Of a stretch of 64,000 nucleotides of DNA, positions 12,110 to 23,467 are shown piece after piece. This stretch comes from Lotus japonicus. Its lineage: Eukaryota; Streptophyta; Magnoliopsida; Fabales; Fabaceae. The translations under genes and the position numbers were made by a program. The DNA lies in NCBI RefSeq assembly GCF_012489685.1, contig NC_080045.1, positions 15,728,901-15,792,900 on the forward strand, given 5' to 3'. The notes under the pieces are model-generated. The model was not told the origin of the DNA. It did not search any database and saw nothing but the letters and a program-made list of their open reading frames with translations. Position 1 is the first letter of the stretch. Each line of letters opens with the position of its first letter.

Positions 12110-13396
12110 AATTACTCATGTCATGCAGTAGTAGTAGTACTTTTTTGGAACCATTGCATGAACTTCCTTGATGAACACATGTGATATTTTGAAGCTATTT
12201 GCCATGATGATAATTCTGGACTTTTGGAGGGTTGAAATCCAGTGTTGGTATGACTTTTGGGTGATAATAGCAACAGTGAAGAAATCTATGCAGCCAAGAA
12301 AGGTAAATAGTTAACATATTGATGGTTTTTCTTTTAGCATTATCATTTTAAGTTTATTATTCTTAACTGATGACTGAGCATCATAAGGTTCTAGTTATGC
12401 AAGGATGTTGATGCTAGCTTGTTGTTGCTGTTGTTGATTTGAGAAAGTGTTGATCTACTTTCTTGGGAAGTCAGAAGGTAGTTTCTTAATGTTGGTGCAG
12501 CTTCTTTTTTGTCCTTTAATGATCACTGAATCTGTTTTTAATATAACAAACAAAGATGTATGCTCATTTTCATCTCTCTTATGTAGATGAATGAACAAGA
12601 ATGTTGTCATGTGAAGGTTTTGGGCTACTTCCTATTTTCTGTTTTGCTGTCATGTGAAGGTAGAAAAATTGAAATTATCTAGTTATGGTACTGAAGGAAT
12701 TTAATAAGGATATCGCACTTATATTTGTTTACCTTGTGTGTAGATGAAACTAGGAAAGGTGATGATATATGGCAATGGCTGTTTAAAAGCTTGAAGAGGA
12801 GATGATGCAATGGTGTTTATATTTGACAGTGGCTTATAGCCCTTTTATTGTTTAATTATCTTAATGTACTATTTGAACTCAATCATGTAATATTTCTAAC
12901 TTGTTGTACTCTGTTGCATACTTGCATTCAACACTTTTATGGTACTTCAAGAGTAAATGCAATGATGCATTATTCATGTTTATTTGTGGTTGCACAAGTC
13001 TTTGAATTTTTTAATTACAGGTGAATGTGGTTTTATATGATTAAAATCGTGAAAATCATGTAGAAATATTATTTGATTTTTTTTTATGAGCAGAAATATC
13101 ATTTGATAATTTGGGTCTTTCAAGTATTTTTTTTTCCAAAAATGACTGAATGTTTGTTTACATAAAAAAACAGCCAGGCCCAAAAAAAATATAAAAAAAT
13201 AGTCAGGCCCAAAAAAAACATGCAGACCACTTCCTTAGCCCAACCCGCTCCAACCCACCTGCTGACCCGTTCTAACCGTGTTAACCCAACCCGATTTACC
13301 CGAAATAGCAATAGGGCGGAAATGGGCCCAAATGATGTCTTCTCGGTTTCAGTCATTTTGGGCTAATTGGACCCATAACCGACCGAACCCGACCCG
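12110..13396. other. 3' non-coding part of the hAT element
   Basis: AT-rich downstream region with no convincing frame. It ends in a subterminal zone (about 13220-13400) with repeated CCAACCCG/CCCGACC motifs, probable transposase binding sites by analogy with other hAT elements. Confidence 0.5.
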
Positions 13397-13408
13397 TGCT
13401 CAGCCCTA

Positions 13409-13657
13409 GTATATCTATATGCCTTCGGGTACAGTATATGCCTTCGGGTACAGTATATGCCTTCGGGTACAATATATACCTTCGGGTACAGTATATCTAT
13501 ATGCCTTCGGGTACAGTATATGCCTTCGGGTACAGTATATACCTTCGGGTACAGTATATCTATATGCCTTCGGGTACAGTATATGCCTTCGGGTACAGTA
13601 TATCTATATGCCTTCGGGTACAGTTTATACCTTCGGGTACAGTTTATACCTTCGGGT
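13409..13657. repeat. 19-bp minisatellite of LTR B, right part
   Basis: About twelve copies of ATGCCTTCGGGTACAGTAT with variants (ATACC, CAATAT, CAGTTT). Some carry an extra ATATCT, making 25- to 27-bp units. The frames open across it in all three phases are repeat artefacts. Confidence 0.9.
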
Positions 13658-14641
13658 AATTCGGACATCGACGGGGGATATGATCGACCGTGAGGTTAGG
13701 ATCGACCTGTTGATTGTCGGGCATGGCGGAGGGAAAAGTCGACCCGCAGGGTTAGGACTGATCCGGCTATGTCAAGGTTGTAAGTGACACTCGAGGGTTA
13801 TGGTCGACACAATGCCAGTGTTAGGACCGACTCGATCGTGCCCAACCTACTTCTTCCAGAACTGTCGAGATTGACGTTGCATTGACGTTTCATGCACTCT
13901 AATTATATCGTTATGTGTTTTGATGAGTAGATGTTGATAAATATCGTATGTGCTTTGATGATTGAATTGTACTAGAGATTTGATAACATGCTATGTTTAA
14001 ACCTTAGGGTAGACAATGCAGAACTTATATGTATATATACAACATATATATATACCCCTTATACTTTATCTGTTGTCTTGTATTCTCCATACTATATTCC
14101 GTAAGTTGACCCTTGCACGTGCTACCTGTGTTTGGGGGGCTATGTATGCCCTTTTTGTCAGATATCGTCGGAGGATTCTTTCGTGATTCTTCGTCGTTCG
14201 GGGAAGACCCGGAGCGAATTGACTACTACTAAGCCTTTGACGTGGACCCGGACTTCATGCATGACCAGATGAGAGTCGATGATGGGAGTATGGGGGATGG
14301 GGGTTTAGAGTTTACTAGGGTTGGGTGTTAGTGTCAAAGCTCTGACTTATTCTTATTTTGAGGTCTTGTGTTGCTGACACTTGACCTATCCTTGTTGGGA
14401 TTGTACATTTTGCCTACGGGCGTTACACTTTTCTTTCCGTCACTGGAGGTTACTCGTGACGAGGTTGCTACCTACAGCGGGGGCTGTTTATATATTGTAT
14501 ATTAGTTTTATTGCCTTTCGCATTTGGTTTTATTTAATTCAGTCTTGTCTTAGTTATTATCGGAAAAAAAATATTTACGTTTTTCCGCATTAAGTTTTAT
14601 TTTGGTTACTAAAGTGACGCCACCGAAATCGGGGTGTTACA

Positions 14642-14800
14642 CAAAACTTCACTGAAGCGTGAGACTTCGTGAATGCGTGAAACTTCACTGAAGCGTGAGA
14701 CTTCGTGAATGTGTGAGATTTCACTGAAGCGTGAGACTTCGTGAAAGCGTAAGACTCCATTGAAGCGTGAGACTTCATGGAAGTGTGAGATTTCATCGTC
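14642..14800. repeat. Minisatellite in LTR A, right part
   Basis: Four to five further copies of the ~36-bp unit (CTTCACTGAAGCGTGAGACT...) continuing the array cut at 5821, bracketing LTR B. Confidence 0.85.
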
Positions 14801-16270
14801 GTTTACCCTAGGGAAAACGACAGGGAACATTTGTTTAGTTAGACACTTGTGCGTTGGGAGGACGATACATTGTTTGACTAACCTTATCACCTAACTTCAT
14901 ATGTTGAGATTTTGATGATTTGATATTGGTGAACATCGTTATATTATTTGTTGAATTGTTGAGATATTGAATATTGTGTTGTTACTAGAGATTCGATAAC
15001 ATGCCATGTATATACCTTAGGGTAGGCAATGCAGAACCTATATGTATATATACAACATATATATATATGTATATATATACCCCCTTGTTCTTCACATGTT
15101 GCTTGTATTATTTATCATATTTTGTGAGTTGACCCTCGCGCCTTGACTTTGTGTTCATGTTTGTGTTTGGGCGGTCGGCCTGCTACCAGATGTTCAACAG
15201 TTGATTCGTGATGGTTCAACGTTCGGGGAGGACCCGGAGCGAAATGACTACTACTGAGTCTTCGACGTGGACCCGAACTTCATGCAGGATCAGATGAGGG
15301 TCGATGTTAGGGGTGTAGTATATCGGGTGTCGTTGTCATAGCTCTGATTGTCATTTCTTATTTTGGGGCAGGGTAGGTCCCCGACTATTAGCTTGTTGTG
15401 TGGTTCTCTTCCATGAGGATCACAGGGAGTTGTCGGGCGTAGGAGGTCTTTTGGAGGCTGTTCTGTGCTGACTTACTTTCTTGGAGGACTGTATTTATAA
15501 AGATTATGACTCTGACTATGGGTCGCATTTATTTGCCTGCGGGCACCACTTTCAGTTACTTTCCGTCACTTGAGGACACTCGTGACGATGTTTTTTGTAA
15601 GGCCCAAGTTTTAACGCTTTGGATAAGTGAATAAAATAAAAGAGTTTTTTTTATTAAGATAAATTTGTGAAGGAAAAAGGTTCAGGAAAAGTCCAAGAAT
15701 TTATCGAAAAACCGATAAGAGTTATAGCACGACTAACATACGCTTAATCCTAGGTCAAAGGTATTAGTGAATAGTTAATTTACGCTTTAGGACACGATGG
15801 AAACTAATTCCAAAAATCCTCAGAGAAATGTTAGAACTTCTCTTTTCCGTCCTTAAACAATTATTTCGATGCGAAATCCTGGAAAGTACGAACGTCAAAT
15901 TTCAATTCTCGGAAGTTTGCCGAAACGGAATCCCTGATAGTTCGAGAAACCTAAGATCGACAGACGATGAAGACTTTTTCTATTCGGAGCTGCAAATGAA
16001 GATTCCACCCGCGTTCTCCTATTTCTCTCATCATTCCTAATCTTTCTTCAGAAGGAAGTTTTCTCATCCGACGATCACTGCAAAAAGTAGTTTTTCGGGA
16101 TAAACCGACTTACACCGACTTATGCCGATTTTGGATCTTTTGGTTTAACTCCAAGAATCCTGTTTTGAGTTCTGGAATTCTGTCGCCAGAACCTATCTTA
16201 GAATGCGCAGAGGAACGCGCAGGAAAAATCGGAATCGCAAAAAAATCATTTTTCCGCATTTTCCAAAATC

Positions 16271-16278
16271 TATAAATA
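16271..16278 (+). promoter_or_regulatory. TATA box of the 5' LTR
   Basis: TATAAATA preceded by TTTTCCAAAATC, about 680 bp into the LTR. The identical site at 24143-24150 lies in the 3' LTR. Probable start region of the element's transcript. Confidence 0.65.
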
Positions 16279-17753
16279 GCTCAAAAATTAGATTTTTGCC
16301 AAAAAATCACCCATTCCCTCCCCCAAAAACCGTGAGCAGCTAGAGAGAAAGAGAGGATCCGGATTTTCGCGAATCTTTGCCCGTTTTCTTCACCGATCGT
16401 TGCTAATCGAAGACCTTGAGGTAGGTAAACTATATCTCACTTCTGATCGTCAGATCTGTCGACTTTTTCTATGTTTTTCTGAGCTCAAAGTTTGGAGCTT
16501 TTTGTAAAATTGTCCAAATAGCTTGATTTCAGTGTCTAAACTTCTTCCCTGCATGCTCCTGAGCGTGTTCTGCGGATTGGATTTTGTCAAATGTCGACGA
16601 AATGCCGCCGGGATCAATTTCTACCTTAAATACCCATTTTTCGGCAAAGTCGCAACCTTTACGCTCTAATCTATCGACTTGGCTTAGTGCTAGTAGGATT
16701 TGTCGTCATAAACGTCGTTGTGGACGTCCCCATCCAATTTGTTTTTCAAAAATCCAATTTTGAAATTTTGAGCTAAAAATAATGACCAAACTACCCCTAT
16801 ATCAGTTTTCGATCCGAAAATTTTTCCGAGCTTAGAACCGTCTTAGTTACGGCTTATGTTAACCTAGGAACCAAGTTTGATCGAAGAAAAATTGACCCTC
16901 CCAATTAAGGAAAGTGGCCGAGAGCTATACCAAGGGGGGAGGAAATCCGACTTTTTCGAAAACTTGTCTTAACGCGTTAGATTGTCGTACCACAGAGTTT
17001 GTAATGTACCGTGTAACCCTAGGACTTATTGCTTGCTGAGTTTCTGACTCAATGTGTTGATTTCTGTGATTTTGGCTTAAGGTTCTTTTGAGGAGTTTCC
17101 TGGAGATCAAGGCGAGGAACGTGAAGGAGGTTGTGAGGAAAACGCTGGAGGAGTTACAGGTGAGGGCTACTCTCTGAATTACTAGATAATGCTTTAGGTG
17201 TCGATGAAATTCGACTTGATTTATGTGTTACGCACCTAATTGCTAAATGTCTGAAATGATTTCTGAGGCTTCGGCCGAACTTGTTGAGTACTTGATGCCA
17301 TGATATTGTGTGCTAAATGATTCACATGCTATGTGCTACATGGTTAACTTAGGATGTGTTGGAATATGCTGTTTATGTCTATTGGTTGAGCTGTTTCATG
17401 ATGCTATTCCACTCGTGCCTATGTTTCTGGAAAGTGAGGATTACGGGCAAGTCATGCCAAATTTTTATGAGATTTTGAGAGAGTTTGAAAGGACGAACGA
17501 AGTTCGGACCTTGTTATATTTTAATGGATCGAGACCTTCTCAGAAATTAATTGGGATTATGGGATCCCTGAAACTCATAGGAAGTATCATAAGACTAAAC
17601 GAAATCTATTTTCTCAAAGAAAATTCATAAGACATTAATCAATCTCTAAACCCCTTGAACAATGATAACAACTTTAGATAAGAGCTTAGAGCCTGAATAT
17701 TAGTCTTGAAGATATGAGAAGTGTCGTCGAGTCCAAGTCTTGAGGAAACTTAC

Positions 17754-17911
17754 AAGTTTCCGAGTATGCTTATACTCTTTCGCTCGATGAGCAGTTTAAT
17801 GTTTGGCTATCTAAAGTTTAGCCGGAGACTATAAGTTTCCAAGTACTTCGGTACCTTTTCGCTCGATGAGCAGTTTATTGATTGGCTATCTAAAGTTTAG
17901 CCGGGAACCAT
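17754..17911. repeat. 79-bp tandem duplication in the LTR
   Basis: Two adjacent diverged copies, each with AAGTTTCC..., TTTCGCTCGATGAGCAGTTT and GGCTATCTAAAGTTTAGCCG. The same pair is present in the 3' LTR and related copies occur in LTRs A and B (near 5410-5570 and 8045-8200). Confidence 0.75.
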
Positions 17912-19174
17912 GAGTTCCAAAGTACATTCTTCTTCTTTTGATTAATTCATTTTGTCGCAGAATCGACGTTTGCCTTAGGGTAGGCTTTTTAGAGACAATA
18001 AGTTAGCTAGAACACGTGACGACGTGTCGAGTGAGGTCGGAGACGTTGTTTGGCTAATCACTTGCATTCATGCACTCATTTTGAGGTTAATACACGGCGG
18101 ATTACCGGACCTCGGTGGATTCCAAAATGGTCATAAGACCCGGATTTCCATATTTAGGACACTACGGTGGTCCTTAGTAGCAGACGGAATGGCAGACCTA
18201 CGGGTTCACTGCTGATCTGACTACTTTTGTGTGGTGTAAGAGGCGCCCGAGCGGAATGGTCCCACTTTGGCCGGTGTTAGGGCTGACTCGATGGTGTCCA
18301 TCCTTCTTCCGGAATGCATTTTGTTACCCAGCATTGCATTTCATGCAACATACATGCTGACTTAGTTGCTGAGTGTGATTGGTACCTGTTTATCCTATTT
18401 GAGGCATGCTAATTGTTATTCTGATCTTTTATATTTTTTGCGATACATGCAACCTAGGATGTTATCCCTAAACTCTAAGCCTGAGAGGCTAATAATTATT
18501 ATCCCATATATATCTGGCTTTAATATTTATATAATTCTTTGGAGTTGACCCTCGCGTCTTCTGTGTGTGTTTGGGCGGACTACGCCTTTGTCAGATGTCC
18601 ATGGCGGACCGGTTCACGATGGTTCACCCTTCAGGGGAAACTAGGTTGAAGAAGCTTGATCAGGAGGACTACGGTTCAGGGGTGGTCGACCCCGCTGGCC
18701 ACCGAGAGACTTACTCGAGATGGGATAAGTGTAGGAGTAGAGTCTTAGCTCTGACCGTCATTGTTTCTTTGGGGACAGGGTAGTTTCCCGCCTATAGCTT
18801 TTTGTGTGGTTCCTCTACGAGGATCACAGAGAGTTGGTTGGGCTAAGAGGTCTTGTTTTAGGCCATCTGGGCTAACTCATTCTCATTTTGAGGGATAGTG
18901 TTGCGGACACTTGACTTTTCTTTTGGTTTGTACTTTTGCCTACGGGCGTTACTCTCTTTTACTTTCCGTCACTGGAGGTTTACTCGTGACGTGGTTTACA
19001 ACTTACAGTGGGGGCTGTAATCATATTGTATATTAGTTCTGTTATCTTCGTTTTAGAGTTTCATCTCTTTCTGTCTTTACTTACAATATCGAAAAAAAAT
19101 AATTCACGTTTTTCCGCTTAAGTTATTTCTTTGGTTACTAAAGTGATGCCACCGAAATCGGGGTGTTACAATTG

Positions 19175-19186
19175 TGGTATCAGAGC
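19175..19186 (+). other. Primer-binding site, initiator-Met tRNA
   Basis: TGGTATCAGAGC, four bases after the 5' LTR, complementary to the 3' end of plant initiator methionine tRNA. It primes minus-strand cDNA synthesis in many plant LTR retrotransposons. Confidence 0.9.
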
Positions 19187-19382
19187 TTAGTCGAGTCTTT
19201 CGGGAGTCTTTGGGGAATAGGTCTTCTGTGCTAGGTTGTGTGACTCTGTAAAGAGTAAAAATTGATTGTCTGCAAGCGATTTGTCGCTTAGAATTGATTG
19301 AAGTTATTGCTTAATCATATTGTATAGTATGTTAGATGCTATCTTATGATGAGTACTAACTGTTTGTTTGACTAAGCACAGG

Positions 19383-20288
19383 ATGGTAAGCCCTGACCGT
19401 ATGGCGAAGGCAATAGCTACCATGATTGAGGCAATGATGAATCAGGCTACTGAGGATGCTTACAGACGCGCTGAGGAGGCGGCACGTGAGCAACCTCAAC
19501 CGCTAATCGAGGCGTCCTAGTACCAGCAAAGTAGGTTGGACCGAGCTGGAACTGGAGGACCAGTGTGATCAGGTTCTCAGGAGCACCGACGGTGGAAGCC
19601 ATACCAGCATCCTGAGGGAAGAGACCCTATTCCAGGATCACGCAAGTCGACGACCACAACTATTGGCCAGGAGGCTGTGTCATGTTTCCGTTGTGGAAAG
19701 CTTGGACACTACGCCTTTCAGTGCTCAGTGACTGGACCACAATGCTTCAAGTGCAAACAACGTGGACATTTGGCCGTGAACTGTAGGACGTTCCAAGCGG
19801 GACCGTCTGACAACAAGATGAAGGGTAAACTTCCTGCCAAATCTAAAGGGGCGAGGAAGCAAGTAACGTGTTACAGGTGCAAGAAGGTGGGGCACCACTC
19901 TAACAAGTGTCCAGACTGGAGACCGCTATGTTTCAACTGCAATCGCCCGGGGCATCAAGCCAAGGATTGCAATGTAACCTGGGTTGAGCCATCTGTGCCT
20001 ACGGTAAAAGGAAGACATCCTGCTGCACGGGGAGGAGTCTATGTCTCGTGCGGCGAGGGAGCTGGTAGACTAGTCAGAGGAGAGCGCACAAACGATGGTA
20101 ACCTTCTAACTATTCTTTCTCATTCTAGTATAATACACTCCACTACTCTCGTAGCACATGCGACGCACCAATTTTACTTATATTGTTTAAGCTTTGACTT
20201 TATAGTTAGTACGCCTAATAATACTTTATTTGACCGTTGCTCGTGTTTAAACTATAGAAGTTACACAAGGTTCAGAATAACACGTTAA
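19383..20288 (+). pseudogene. Degenerate gag with four CCHC zinc knuckles
   Basis: One frame starts at ATG 19383 (MVSPDRMAKAIATMIEAMMN), is broken by TAG at 19518-19520 and TGA at 19566-19568, then stays open to 20288. After it come four zinc knuckles of form CX2CX4HX4C: CFRCGKLGHYAFQC, CFKCKQRGHLAVNC, CYRCKKVGHHSNKC and CFNCNRPGHQAKDC. Knuckles bind RNA for packaging in retroelement Gag. The central capsid region expected between the N-terminus and the knuckles is missing, so there is an internal deletion. The tail enters a weak protease-like stretch (LLTILSHSSIIHST) lacking the catalytic Asp-Ser-Gly, then runs into unrelated sequence. Confidence 0.8.
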
Positions 20289-21541
20289 GCCTAGAAAGTA
20301 GTCTTGCACCGATGCGTTTAACAAGAAGCTAGAAGCTGAAGGATGAATCTCAGGGAGATTCCGTATGGATAGTATATGTATGGTGTCGAGAGTGTGTAGT
20401 TCCGTAGCGGCATCATTGAGGATTTAATATCAAGATCTCTGTGACTACTGGATGTTAGGAACTCATCGACTGTTCCAGTGGGTTTTTCTAAATCTTCACC
20501 TTCGATGTATTAGGCCTGATCAACTTAATATTGAGGGGGTGATATTCGGAATCAGAACTGGCAATGGACTTTGATAGATGGATTGGTAAGATTAATTTGA
20601 TTGGATCGAGGATTAGTGGAGTCGGGAAGTAAAGTTTTTGTTAAGTAATTGATTTCCTTTGGGGATGAGTTATAGTTTAAGAAATGGATATTCATTTAAG
20701 AAGTATTGAAGAATTAAAGGACATTTGAGGTCCAAACTTGGTGGAAGTTTAGGTTCTAAGTCTATGAATTCTTGTCTTAAGTGCGTAGGACTCAAGGTTT
20801 GTCAGGTTTTGATCGAGAGACTAAGTATCGGATTGATTGGAGGACGATCTAGTTACGGAAATAAAGAGTTAGTATTAAGATGAATACTTGAGGTTGTTAT
20901 ATGTGGACAAATTTCTTAGAGTCTAAGAGTGAATGGAACTTGGTTATGGATTCCGATATTGCATGCTGGGGTTAGCAAGTGAATTTCACTAAGTTAAGTG
21001 AGGATTTAAGGGTTAAGATTGACCTTGGGAGGTGAAAATCATGTTCGAATCAGAGATTTAGTGGTGTTGGCATTAATGATTGTAGTTAAACCTCCGAATG
21101 TTGAGGGATCGGATGATAAAATGACTAGTTAAGTTTCCTGAGGTACAGCTATGGTTTGATCTTCTAGGGAATAAGTTCGGATTTGGGGGAAGTGTTAAGG
21201 ATTTTAGGTAATTGTAAAGTGGGTTGTGAATAAGTGAAGGTTGGTTTTATGGTTCGAGTAAGGGAAGTCTCGAAAAAGGGGAGATGACAATGATGGATTG
21301 TAAGATATTAAGATGATGATTAGCTTATAAGTTGCTGATGAATGGAGGTTAAAAGGGACTGGGTCTAGCGATGCACAAGGTATTAAGACTCACGTCGAGT
21401 TTTACTTTGAGTGATGACTAAGTAGAAGATTGATTTCATGGTGCGAAAGAGGATAGTTACGAAGTTGGAATCGACGTTAATGGACTAGTAGATTCCAAGG
21501 GAATAGTTCGTCTATGAGTTATAGAGCGATCGAGTTAAGTT
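20289..21541. other. Internal region of C without recognisable coding sequence
   Basis: About 1.25 kb where a protease and reverse transcriptase would lie. All frames are short and no YXDD-type motif was seen. It may be heavily decayed or foreign sequence. Confidence 0.6.
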
Positions 21542-21757
21542 TTGAATCATGAGTGGAGATCACGAGGACAGGTTGAACATTCACTCTGGAATGCCAGAGG
21601 TGTACTGAGTTTAAGCAGAATTTTTGGACGAACAAAAGTAAAGGATCAAGTGGTTAAGGTTGTGCAATTGCACGTAGCGTCAACCAATGTTATTTCCAAC
21701 ATAGAACCGACACGAGTGGTCGAGCAGGACGACATAGAGCTTAAAGTACTTGTTTGA
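21542..21757 (+). pseudogene. Rearranged integrase relic
   Basis: The bases near 21570-21600 (GTTGAACATTCACTCTGGAATG) match the zinc-binding part of the integrase frame near 22190 (GTTGAGCATTCACCCTGGAATG). The end of the frame reads [13 protein letters not shown], paralleling PTHVIELDDIELK near residue 395 of the downstream integrase. So this looks like a second integrase copy with its catalytic core deleted, lying before the RNase H piece. Inference from short matches. Confidence 0.5.
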
Positions 21758-21773
21758 CCAGGAGGAGTTGAAC

Positions 21774-22031
21774 ATGAGACAACGACGCTGGATGGAATTT
21801 CTCAAGGATTACGATTTTACCTTACAATACCATCCTGGAAAGGCTAATGTCGTTGCTGATGCATTGAGCAGGAAGATGCATATCTCATCAATGATGGTCA
21901 AGGAGCTGCAACTGCTGGAACAATTTTGAGATTTGAGCTTAGATGTGAGAGCATCTGAGGGAGAACTGAAGTTTGGGATGATCAAGATCACCAATGGATT
22001 GATGGAAGAAATCCGAGACCAACAGTTATAA
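21774..22031 (+). pseudogene. RNase H tail of pol, interrupted
   Basis: The frame from 21774 reads [20 protein letters not shown] then [11 protein letters not shown], the end of the Ty3/gypsy RNase H domain with its conserved ADALSR motif. A TGA at 21927-21929 and a TAA near 22029 stop it. It continues as linker-like sequence (GELKFGMIKITNGLMEEIRD) leading to the integrase, which lies in another frame. Only about the last 30 residues of RNase H remain. Confidence 0.75.
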
Positions 22032-22032
22032 G

Positions 22033-23430
22033 ATGAATTTTTACTCGGAAAATAAGAATTTAGTAATTCAGGGTAAGGACCCGGAATTCAAGGTAGGGAG
22101 TGACAATATCCTGCGATGCAAGGATAGAGTGTGCGTACCTAACAACCCTGACTTAAGGAGGTTGATTATGGACGAAGGTCACAAAAGCAAGTTGAGCATT
22201 CACCCTGGAATGAAAAAGATGGATCAGGACTTGAAGGTGAATTTTTGGTGGCCAGGGATGAAGAGACAAGTGGCAGAATATGTAGCTGCATGTTTAATCT
22301 GTCAGAAGGCGAAGGTGGAACATCAGAAATCTTCAGGTATGCTACAGAGCTTGGATGTACCTCAATGGAAATGGGATAGCATATCGATGGATTTTGTCGT
22401 GGCGTTGCCAAGAACTCAGAAAGTATATGATTCGATTTGGGTAATCGTGGATCGATTGACTAAGTCGGCTCATTTCATACCTGTGAGGACCACGTACAAC
22501 GTGGAGAAGCTATCAGATATTTATATAGCTGAGATTGTGCGACTTCATGGAGTGCCAACAAGTATCGTTTCCGATAGAGACCCGAAGTTTACTTCACATT
22601 TGTGGGGAGCTATTCATAATGCTTTGGGAACGAGGCTGAGATTAAGTTCTGCTTATCATCCACAGACTGATGGGCAAACTGAGAGAACTATCCAATCATT
22701 GGAGGATTTGCTACGAGCTTGCGTGTTAGACAACAAGAGCAGTTGGGATACCCTATTGCCACTGATTGAGTTCACATACAACAACAGTTTTCATACGACC
22801 ATAGGTATGGCACCGTATGAGGCTTTGTATGGCCGCAAGTGTAGAACACCTTTATATTGGTATCAAGATGGAGAGAATTTGTTAGTAGGACCGGAACTTC
22901 TGCAACAGACAACTGAGAATATTAAACAGATCAGAGAGAAGATGAAGGCTTCTCAGAGTAGACAGAAGAGCTATGCAGATCAAAGGCGCAGAACCCTGGA
23001 ATTTGAAGAGGGAGATCATGTGTTTCTGCGAGTTACTCAGACTACAGGAGTTGGTCGAGCAATCGAGTCAAGAGAGCTTACGCCAAAGTTCATTGGACCT
23101 TATCAGATTACTCGTCGTGTAGGACCGATAGCTTATCAGATCGCACTACCGCCTTTCCTATCAAACATTCACGGTGTATTCCATGTGTCACAACTGAGGA
23201 AGTATATTGCTGATCCGACACATGTCATCGAGTTGGATGACATTGAGTTGAAGGATAACTTGTCTTTTGAGACACCGTCAATCAGCATTGGTGACACAAG
23301 GATAAAGCAGTTGAGGGGTAAAGAGATCGAGTTAGTGAAGGTTATTCGGAACAAGGACACCGGCGATGCGACGTGGGAGCTGAAGGAAAAGATCAAGGAA
23401 CAGTATCCAGAACTTTTTACTGAACCGTAA
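22033..23430 (+). CDS. Ty3/gypsy integrase with chromodomain-like tail
   Basis: An open frame of 465 residues; the true upstream frame would be pol, so the first ATG is only a marker. Zinc-binding HHCC module: His50, His57, Cys87, Cys90. Catalytic triad D,D-35-E: Asp120 (SMDFV), Asp181 (SDRDPKF), Glu217 (TDGQTERT). A GPY/F-type module is at about 350-372 (KFIGPYQITRRVGPIAYQIA), then FHVSQLRKY, and a chromodomain-like end at about 425-463 (LVKVIRNKDTGDATWEL). Integrase inserts retroelement cDNA into chromosomes and the chromodomain can steer target choice. It is intact although the rest of pol is broken. The neighbouring 3' LTR starts 37 bp after its stop. Confidence 0.9.
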   Translation: MNFYSENKNLVIQGKDPEFKVGSDNILRCKDRVCVPNNPDLRRLIMDEGHKSKLSIHPGMKKMDQDLKVNFWWPGMKRQVAEYVAACLICQKAKVEHQKSSGMLQSLDVPQWKWDSISMDFVVALPRTQKVYDSIWVIVDRLTKSAHFIPVRTTYNVEKLSDIYIAEIVRLHGVPTSIVSDRDPKFTSHLWGAIHNALGTRLRLSSAYHPQTDGQTERTIQSLEDLLRACVLDNKSSWDTLLPLIEFTYNNSFHTTIGMAPYEALYGRKCRTPLYWYQDGENLLVGPELLQQTTENIKQIREKMKASQSRQKSYADQRRRTLEFEEGDHVFLRVTQTTGVGRAIESRELTPKFIGPYQITRRVGPIAYQIALPPFLSNIHGVFHVSQLRKYIADPTHVIELDDIELKDNLSFETPSISIGDTRIKQLRGKEIELVKVIRNKDTGDATWELKEKIKEQYPELFTEP

Positions 23431-23450
23431 GTTTCGAGGTCGAAACTTTC

Positions 23451-23467
23451 TTTTTGGAGGGTAGTAA
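23451..23467 (+). other. Polypurine tract region
   Basis: TTTTTGGAGGGTAGTAA directly before the 3' LTR, including the purine run GGAGGGTAGTAA. It would prime plus-strand DNA synthesis. Confidence 0.8.

Larger units (their letters stand above)
8291..13408 (+). mobile_element. Complete hAT transposon, 5,118 bp, potentially autonomous
   Basis: Perfect 12-bp TIRs: TAGGGCTGAGCA at 8291-8302 and its reverse complement at 13397-13408. The 8-bp target duplication GTATATCT occurs at 8283-8290 and 13409-13416 without mismatch, the hallmark length for hAT elements. Both subterminal regions are rich in CCCGACCC-type motifs. Inside lie a TATA box, a leader with probable exons at ~8575-8731 and 8832-8895, and one intact transposase gene (9775-12109). 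About 1.3 kb of non-coding DNA follows to the right end. The intact frame, TIRs and TSD make autonomy plausible. The insertion hit the minisatellite of LTR B. Confidence 0.93.
5822..14641 (+). mobile_element. Solo LTR B (same family), carrying a hAT insertion
   Basis: It begins TGTAAGACCCAAG at 5822 and ends GGGGTGTTACA at 14641. Flanks are CGAAA (5817-5821) and CAAAA (14642-14646), a 5-bp target duplication with one mismatch, and the minisatellite of LTR A continues across the joint. Removing the 5,118-bp hAT element and its 8-bp duplication leaves about 3.69 kb, one LTR. There is no internal coding region. The last ~100 bases, with ACTAAAGTGACGCCACCGAA, match the ends of A and C closely. 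Confidence 0.85.
15596..19170 (+). repeat. 5' LTR of element C (3,575 bp)
   Basis: TG...CA bounded, starting TGTAAGGCCCAAG and ending GGGGTGTTACA. Differences from the 3' LTR include TTTTTTTTATT against TTTATTTGATT near the start, one extra TA pair near 26390, and GATGCCACC against GACGTCATC near the end. It has no gene; the short frames within are the same in both LTRs. Confidence 0.95.

Noticed and set aside
8251..13657. Regular 19-bp repeats resembling a CRISPR array
   Set aside because: Units are contiguous without unique spacers, the genome is plant, and the array is split by a transposon.
13396..13787. Three overlapping frames on + and one on - with MPSGTVYAFGYS-like repeats
   Set aside because: They arise from the 19-bp minisatellite, which happens to lack stops in several phases.
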